A stretch of DNA of 64,000 nt from NCBI GenBank assembly GCA_902801465.1, contig CADCIH010000015.1, positions 1 through 64,000 on the forward strand, in the 5' to 3' direction. The stretch comes from an uncultured Bacteroidia bacterium. GTDB taxonomy: Bacteria; Bacteroidota; Bacteroidia; Bacteroidales; F082. Below, piece after piece: positions 59,997 to 64,000 of the stretch (positions are counted from its first letter, which is position 1; the number at the start of each line of letters is the position of its first letter). Below the pieces are notes generated by a model. It worked only from the letters and a program-made list of their open reading frames with translations. It was not told the DNA's origin and did no database searches. Made by a program: the position numbers and the translations under genes.

Positions 59997-61535
59997 ATGG
60001 ACGCAAAAGCACAAATATCAGCCTTGCTGAAGCAATTGTCAGAAGGCGTTTTCGAGAAGCAGCATATCCTTGCAGTGGCTCTATTGAGCACTGTGGCTGG
60101 CGAAAGCATTTTTCTTCTTGGGCCTCCTGGAACAGCCAAGAGCCTTGTGGCTCGAAGATTGAAACTGGCATTCAAGGACGGCAAGTCATTTGAATACCTC
60201 ATGTCGAGGTTCAGCACCCCGGACGAAATCTTCGGCCCCGTTTCCATTTCGCTCCTCAAAAATGAAGACCGCTATGAAAGGGTCGTAGAAGGCTTTTTGC
60301 CGACAGCGCATATCGTCTTCCTTGATGAGATCTGGAAAGCCAGCCCATCCATTCAAAACGCCTTGCTCTCCGCTATCAATGAGCGCATCTTCCAAAATGG
60401 CGACAAAACACTGCACCTACCCATGAAGGCTTTGATAGCGGCCAGCAATGAGCTGCCTGCCGAGGATGAAGGCCTCGAAGCTTTGTGGGATAGGTTCCTC
60501 GTTCGTATGGTGTCGAACTGCATCCAGAGCGAAACCGAGTTTTTCAAGATGATTAAGCAAAAGGTTATTACCGAAGTCGCCATTCCCGACAATCTCCAGA
60601 TTACCGATGCGCAGTACGAAGAATGGCAACACGAAATCGAAGCCGTGCAGATTACCGACGAAACCTGTGCTGCTGTGTCGCACATCCGCAAGCGGCTGAA
60701 AGAGGAGACCAAGGAGGAAGGCGTGAACGCCATGGATTATTACATCTCCGACCGCCGTTGGAAAAAATGTTTCCGCCTGCTTCAAGCATCGGCTTTTCTC
60801 AATGGCCGAAAAGCCGTTGACTTGACCGACATCCCGCTGCTGATTCATTGCCTTTGGAACAAGTCCGAAACCATACCCATTGCCATCGACTTGGTTTGCA
60901 CCAGTCTTACTGCAAACATCGACAAACAGCTTGACAAGTTGGAAAAAGACATCGACAAGGCACTGAAAGATAAAGGCAAATCAGGGACTGGCCAGTCTTC
61001 AAATGGTAGCTTTTCCGTGTCAAGCTATTTCTATTACACACTCTTGAACTATCCCAAAGGTAGATGCCTGTTTTATGTGGCCGACTATGAATATGTCGCT
61101 GAATATGAAACTGGCAACAGCACCAATGGCATCATCTATCCCGACAAGGATAAAAATGCTTGGATTGTCCGGGCTTTGTACACAGGCGCACCATTCGCCT
61201 ATAAGACCAGGGCAAACGCTAACGTGAAAAAGGTCACTCTGAAGAAATGCGCTGGCGGCATCATCATCGATGGAATCCCATACGGCTTTGAAAAGATTCG
61301 TGGTGGTGGCGCCAGTCTGTTTGATAGCTACGAGAATGTGGCCACCATAGCACTGAACACATTGGCCACCACCATTCAACCCCAAATGCAAAAACTGAAA
61401 GAGTTGTTTGCAGGTACCGCCAACATCTTCCTTTCAGATGATGATTTGAAAATCACGAAAAAGCAATTCTCCCTTTGTGAAAAACGCATTGAGGAGGTCA
61501 AGGCCAAAGCTCAAAACGCTCAACAACTGCTCTGA
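59997..61535 (+). CDS. ravA: RavA-like MoxR-family AAA+ ATPase
   Basis: A 512-residue ATPase. Residues 1-315 follow E. coli RavA closely: LSEGVFEKQHILAVALLS, Walker A LLGPPGTAKSLVARR (42-49 core), EYLMSRFSTPDEIFGP, Walker B IVFLDEIWKASPSIQNAL (107-112), INERIFQNG, AASNELPAEDEGLEALWDRF and YYISDRRWKKCFRLLQASAF. The C-terminal 200 residues do not resemble the LARA domain of E. coli RavA; they include a low-complexity linker (DKGKSGTGQSSNGSFSVSS) and an unknown beta-rich region (about 340-450), then a coiled helix. MoxR ATPases remodel partner proteins together with VWA proteins; the partner follows 8 nt downstream. First gene of a four-gene cassette. Confidence 0.88.
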   Translation: MDAKAQISALLKQLSEGVFEKQHILAVALLSTVAGESIFLLGPPGTAKSLVARRLKLAFKDGKSFEYLMSRFSTPDEIFGPVSISLLKNEDRYERVVEGFLPTAHIVFLDEIWKASPSIQNALLSAINERIFQNGDKTLHLPMKALIAASNELPAEDEGLEALWDRFLVRMVSNCIQSETEFFKMIKQKVITEVAIPDNLQITDAQYEEWQHEIEAVQITDETCAAVSHIRKRLKEETKEEGVNAMDYYISDRRWKKCFRLLQASAFLNGRKAVDLTDIPLLIHCLWNKSETIPIAIDLVCTSLTANIDKQLDKLEKDIDKALKDKGKSGTGQSSNGSFSVSSYFYYTLLNYPKGRCLFYVADYEYVAEYETGNSTNGIIYPDKDKNAWIVRALYTGAPFAYKTRANANVKKVTLKKCAGGIIIDGIPYGFEKIRGGGASLFDSYENVATIALNTLATTIQPQMQKLKELFAGTANIFLSDDDLKITKKQFSLCEKRIEEVKAKAQNAQQLL

Positions 61536-61543
61536 TTCTCGCC

Positions 61544-62884
61544 ATGGACATCGAAAAGAAATTACAGGAATACGACGAAGCCTTTGATTTATATTTGGAT
61601 CAAGGCCGAATGCCTGACACCATTCCGCCCGGCGACCCACTTGGCAGCTTCATGGGGCAGGCCTTAAACAACAATCCTCAGTTGGTAGGCCAAGACCCGC
61701 TTTGGGCTGAAATCCTGAAAGACGAGATGATGAAATTCATCGAAGCCATGCTGAAACTGTTTCAGCCTATCGAGCAAGCCTACCTTCGTGAAAAGCGAAT
61801 GATCAAGGTTGTTATGGGTGGCTCCATTGGCCAAATTAGAACAGGTTGGAAAGAAACCTATCATTACATAAAAACGAACTACACCACCTCCGAAGTCAAT
61901 ATTGACGGTTATGTTGATCAAATGAAAGGCCAAGACCCGGAGCCAATCATGAAATCCTTGGCCAAAGACTGGGATAAAGCCTGTGAGGAAAAATACTTGA
62001 AGACCAGGCATGACCTCATCGAGCAGAACAGACAGAAATGGGAAACACATCTGTGGTACCATGGTAATGACGACTTCAAGGAGCGTAGGAAGATAGAAAG
62101 CCTTTTCTATTCCTACCCTCAGTTGGTCGACATCGTTCGCATCATAGGACGCGAGCAACCCGAGCGCAAGGATGAGCTGGACGATACCGTCAGACGCTAT
62201 CTGCCCATCCTTCCATCACCTCCAAAACCAGCCGCCGAAATAGAACAGATTGAGCTGGGTAACGACCTGCAGCACCTGCTACCCATCGAAACGGCCATCA
62301 TGTCAGAGAAGCAGACCGAAAGCCTGTTCTACCTCAAATATGCTACGCGCAAGCTCCAGCTTTTTGCCAACAAACCGAAAAACGAAAGCCAGGCAAAGAT
62401 GGAACAGCAGCACAACGCCAAACCAAGGCTGGAGAAAGGCCCTATCATTGTGAGCGTCGATACCAGCGGCTCCATGATGGGTCGTCCCGAACAAATAGCC
62501 ATGTGCTTGCTGACCCAACTGTTGAGGATGGCAAAGAAGCAGAAGCGCCATTGCTTCCTAATCCAGTTCTCCGTCCGGGCAAAGTACCTTGATTTGAGCC
62601 GTCCCAACGCTTGGGCAAAGCTGAATTCATTCCTTGAAGACCGTTTTTCTGGTGGTACAGACGGAGAGGAAATGCTTCGTTCAGCCTTAAATATGCTGTC
62701 GTCTGCCAATTTCTCAATGGCAGATGTCCTAATCATCAGCGATTTTATGTTCCCTGTTCCAAGACCTGCCACCAACGAATGGATGCGTAAGGAACACGAT
62801 AAAGGGACGCGGTTTTATGGCCTCCAAATCGGCAAAGCCCACAACCCTTACAACGATATTTTGGATAAGATATGGAAAGCGTAG
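61544..62884 (+). CDS. viaA: ViaA-like VWA-domain protein
   Basis: A 446-residue cytoplasmic protein. The helical N-terminal two thirds contain VVMGGSIGQIRTGWKETY. The C-terminal third is a von Willebrand A domain with an intact MIDAS: IIVSVDTSGSMMG (DxSxS at 306-310), FSGGTDGEEM (Thr) and VLIISDF (Asp). This layout matches E. coli ViaA, the partner of RavA, which modulates respiratory complexes and antibiotic response there. It begins 8 nt after the ATPase gene and overlaps the metallopeptidase gene by 13 nt, so the products are probably made in a fixed ratio. Confidence 0.88.
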   Translation: MDIEKKLQEYDEAFDLYLDQGRMPDTIPPGDPLGSFMGQALNNNPQLVGQDPLWAEILKDEMMKFIEAMLKLFQPIEQAYLREKRMIKVVMGGSIGQIRTGWKETYHYIKTNYTTSEVNIDGYVDQMKGQDPEPIMKSLAKDWDKACEEKYLKTRHDLIEQNRQKWETHLWYHGNDDFKERRKIESLFYSYPQLVDIVRIIGREQPERKDELDDTVRRYLPILPSPPKPAAEIEQIELGNDLQHLLPIETAIMSEKQTESLFYLKYATRKLQLFANKPKNESQAKMEQQHNAKPRLEKGPIIVSVDTSGSMMGRPEQIAMCLLTQLLRMAKKQKRHCFLIQFSVRAKYLDLSRPNAWAKLNSFLEDRFSGGTDGEEMLRSALNMLSSANFSMADVLIISDFMFPVPRPATNEWMRKEHDKGTRFYGLQIGKAHNPYNDILDKIWKA

Positions 62885-63501
62885 AAAAAAGACAGCCCCG
62901 ATATTGGATCAATCCCAATTCACGGATTCGGTTCACTTACTTCAGCATTGAATGGCACCTTTGCGACCATCAGGATTTAATGCAAGACCACAGGCCTGAC
63001 AACGACTACAGGAAGTCGTACCGCACCAAAAACACCTGTGTGATTGTCCTCGTCATCAAAGACCATTCAAAAACCGACATTCTGTATTCTGAAGAAGTCG
63101 ATTTCAACAACTTGAAGTTGCAGAAATGGCTAAGGGAAAACATTAAAGACCAGGTTGTCCAACGCGCATCCCTTGTGTTGCCCCAAAGAATGCACGAGCT
63201 TGAAAACAAGCACCAATTATTCGCACAAGGCGTAAAGGTGAAGCCGCTGCGCAAAGGTGTTCTGGGGCAATGCACCCACACCAATTACATCACGCTTTCT
63301 CCCATCATCGTCATATTTCCCCAAGAGCTGATGGATGATGTCATCCTTCACGAAATGGCGCACCTAAAACATCACCATCACCGCAAGTCATTTTGGAAAT
63401 TCCTTTCGGAACTCATCGGGGAAGATGCCAAACAGCAGAAACTCGCACAAGACATCGCACTCTCCAAATACTGGGGCTTCTACACATTTTTGATGAAATG
63501 A
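62872..63501 (+). CDS. YgjP/DUF45-type zinc metallopeptidase
   Basis: A 209-residue protein. The C-terminal part has the gluzincin-like motif VILHEMAHLKHHHHRKSFW, with HExxH at 160-164 and a third histidine 5-6 residues later, as in YgjP/WLM/SprT-related peptidases. The N-terminal 120 residues include a domain with PNSRIRFTYFSIEWHLC and LKLQKWLRENIKDQVVQRA, where YgjP proteins usually carry their substrate-binding part. Relatives are linked to DNA-repair proteolysis or unknown roles. The start overlaps the VWA gene by 13 nt, so it is part of the RavA-ViaA operon. Confidence 0.82.
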   Translation: MESVEKRQPRYWINPNSRIRFTYFSIEWHLCDHQDLMQDHRPDNDYRKSYRTKNTCVIVLVIKDHSKTDILYSEEVDFNNLKLQKWLRENIKDQVVQRASLVLPQRMHELENKHQLFAQGVKVKPLRKGVLGQCTHTNYITLSPIIVIFPQELMDDVILHEMAHLKHHHHRKSFWKFLSELIGEDAKQQKLAQDIALSKYWGFYTFLMK

Positions 63502-63509
63502 TTCTTTAC

Positions 63510-63517
63510 TATTTTTG
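63510..63517 (+). promoter_or_regulatory. -7 promoter element for the PLD-like gene
   Basis: TATTTTTG, 21 nt before the ATG at 63539, in the 37-bp gap after the metallopeptidase gene. The last gene of the cassette may thus also be expressed alone. Confidence 0.6.
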
Positions 63518-63538
63518 CACACATAAAATACCACAGCC

Positions 63539-64000
63539 ATGTTGAAATACATCAGTGATAAAACCCATTATGCCGAAGTCCTTGCCCGTGTCCCCAAAGT
63601 GAAAAGAAGCATTTGGATTGGCACCGCCGACATCAAAGACCTCTATGTCAAAGTCGGCTCTCAGATGAAGCCTTTCCTTGCTGTCTTGGCGCAACTTATC
63701 AAAAAAGGTGTCGAAGTTCGGCTCATTCATGCCAAGGAACCTGGCCCAGCCTTCCGCGAAGACTTCGACAAATACCCGGCTTTGTTCGATGGTCTTGAAA
63801 GGGCGCTCTGTCCGAGGGTACACTTCAAGATCTTGGTCTTCGACGGCCAGATGGCCTACATCGGCAGCGCAAACCTCACTGGGGCTGGCATCGGAATGAA
63901 AGGAGAAGGCACCCGCAACTTCGAGGCGGGCATCCTTACCGACAACCCCGAATTGGTTGAGCAAGCCATGAACCAATTCGATGCCGTATGGATAGGCAAA
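63539..64000 (+). CDS. Phospholipase D-superfamily protein (N-terminal part; runs off the window)
   Basis: The reading frame from ATG 63539 stays open to base 64000 and gives 154 residues; the end is outside the window. An HKD motif is complete: CPRVHFKILVFDGQMAYIGS with His95, Lys97 and Asp102, followed by ANLTGAGIG. The first 60 residues (YAEVLARVPKVKRSIWIGTA, LIKKGVEVRLIHAK) fit the PLD fold. With one HKD motif, such proteins usually act as dimers, often as nucleases. It has its own promoter but follows the RavA-ViaA-metallopeptidase genes in the same direction. Confidence 0.82.
   Translation, partial: MLKYISDKTHYAEVLARVPKVKRSIWIGTADIKDLYVKVGSQMKPFLAVLAQLIKKGVEVRLIHAKEPGPAFREDFDKYPALFDGLERALCPRVHFKILVFDGQMAYIGSANLTGAGIGMKGEGTRNFEAGILTDNPELVEQAMNQFDAVWIGK

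Overview
The window reads as a chromosome segment of an uncultured member of the Bacteroidales (Bacteroidota). Most well-spaced genes are preceded by the Bacteroidetes -7 promoter TAnnTTTG. The cargo includes type IX secretion (T9SS) components and substrates (PorZ, GldH, proteins with C-terminal sorting domains), a UpxY/NusG-like antiterminator with a Wza/Wzc pair, a Bacteroidetes-type tryptophanase, a large PurL, and the TPR-LptC-CorC-PpiD gene order. A B12-dependent class II ribonucleotide reductase and a PduO-type cobalamin adenosyltransferase suggest anaerobic, cobalamin-using life. Species cannot be named from the sequence.

Layout. 1-6.5 kb: tail of a DNA-deoxyinosine glycosylase, holB, a reverse M23 peptidase-gmk-nadD operon, a ClC chloride channel, exonuclease III and tRNA-Arg(CCU). 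6.5-15 kb: porZ-recO facing a five-gene reverse operon (gldH, wza, wzc, NusG-like antiterminator, coiled-coil membrane protein). 15-21 kb: cell elongation and wall genes (mrdA, rodA, lytic transglycosylase, DUF4837 lipoprotein, HsdR-N nuclease-fold protein). 21-34 kb: nrdJ, a 1061-residue surface protein, an MBL-fold hydrolase, an ornithine aminotransferase with an internal 17-residue gap, a HAD-GNAT fusion, a 52-codon gene, a lipoprotein nitroreductase, dus and lnt. 34-41.5 kb: a GT9 glycosyltransferase, tRNA-Phe, an outer-membrane barrel, a TPR protein, lptC, a CorC-type protein and a PpiD-like chaperone without its parvulin domain. 41.5-57.4 kb: C69 dipeptidase, tnaA, an MntP-like membrane protein ending in a 54-bp tandem repeat, secreted endonuclease I, purL, murG, nadE, mrp, nifU-like, two secreted proteins, cobalamin adenosyltransferase and a DUF2795 gene.

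57.4-64 kb is different: AT-rich, with long non-coding stretches, a degenerate 100-bp duplication and two related hairpin elements (one a 116-nt near-perfect inverted repeat) that flank a frameshifted CoiA-like nuclease gene. Then comes a tight cassette of RavA-like MoxR ATPase, ViaA-like VWA protein, YgjP/DUF45 zinc metallopeptidase and a phospholipase-D-superfamily protein that runs off the end. This cassette is the best candidate for an accessory, perhaps defence-like or stress-linked, system.

Many core genes overlap by 1-30 nt and form operons for DNA replication and repair, envelope assembly (mrdA/rodA, murG, lnt, lptC, T9SS) and purine/NAD/Fe-S metabolism. Several genes carry unexpected internal losses or fusions, described in the findings. 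All function calls come from reading translations and motifs by eye; no database search was run.
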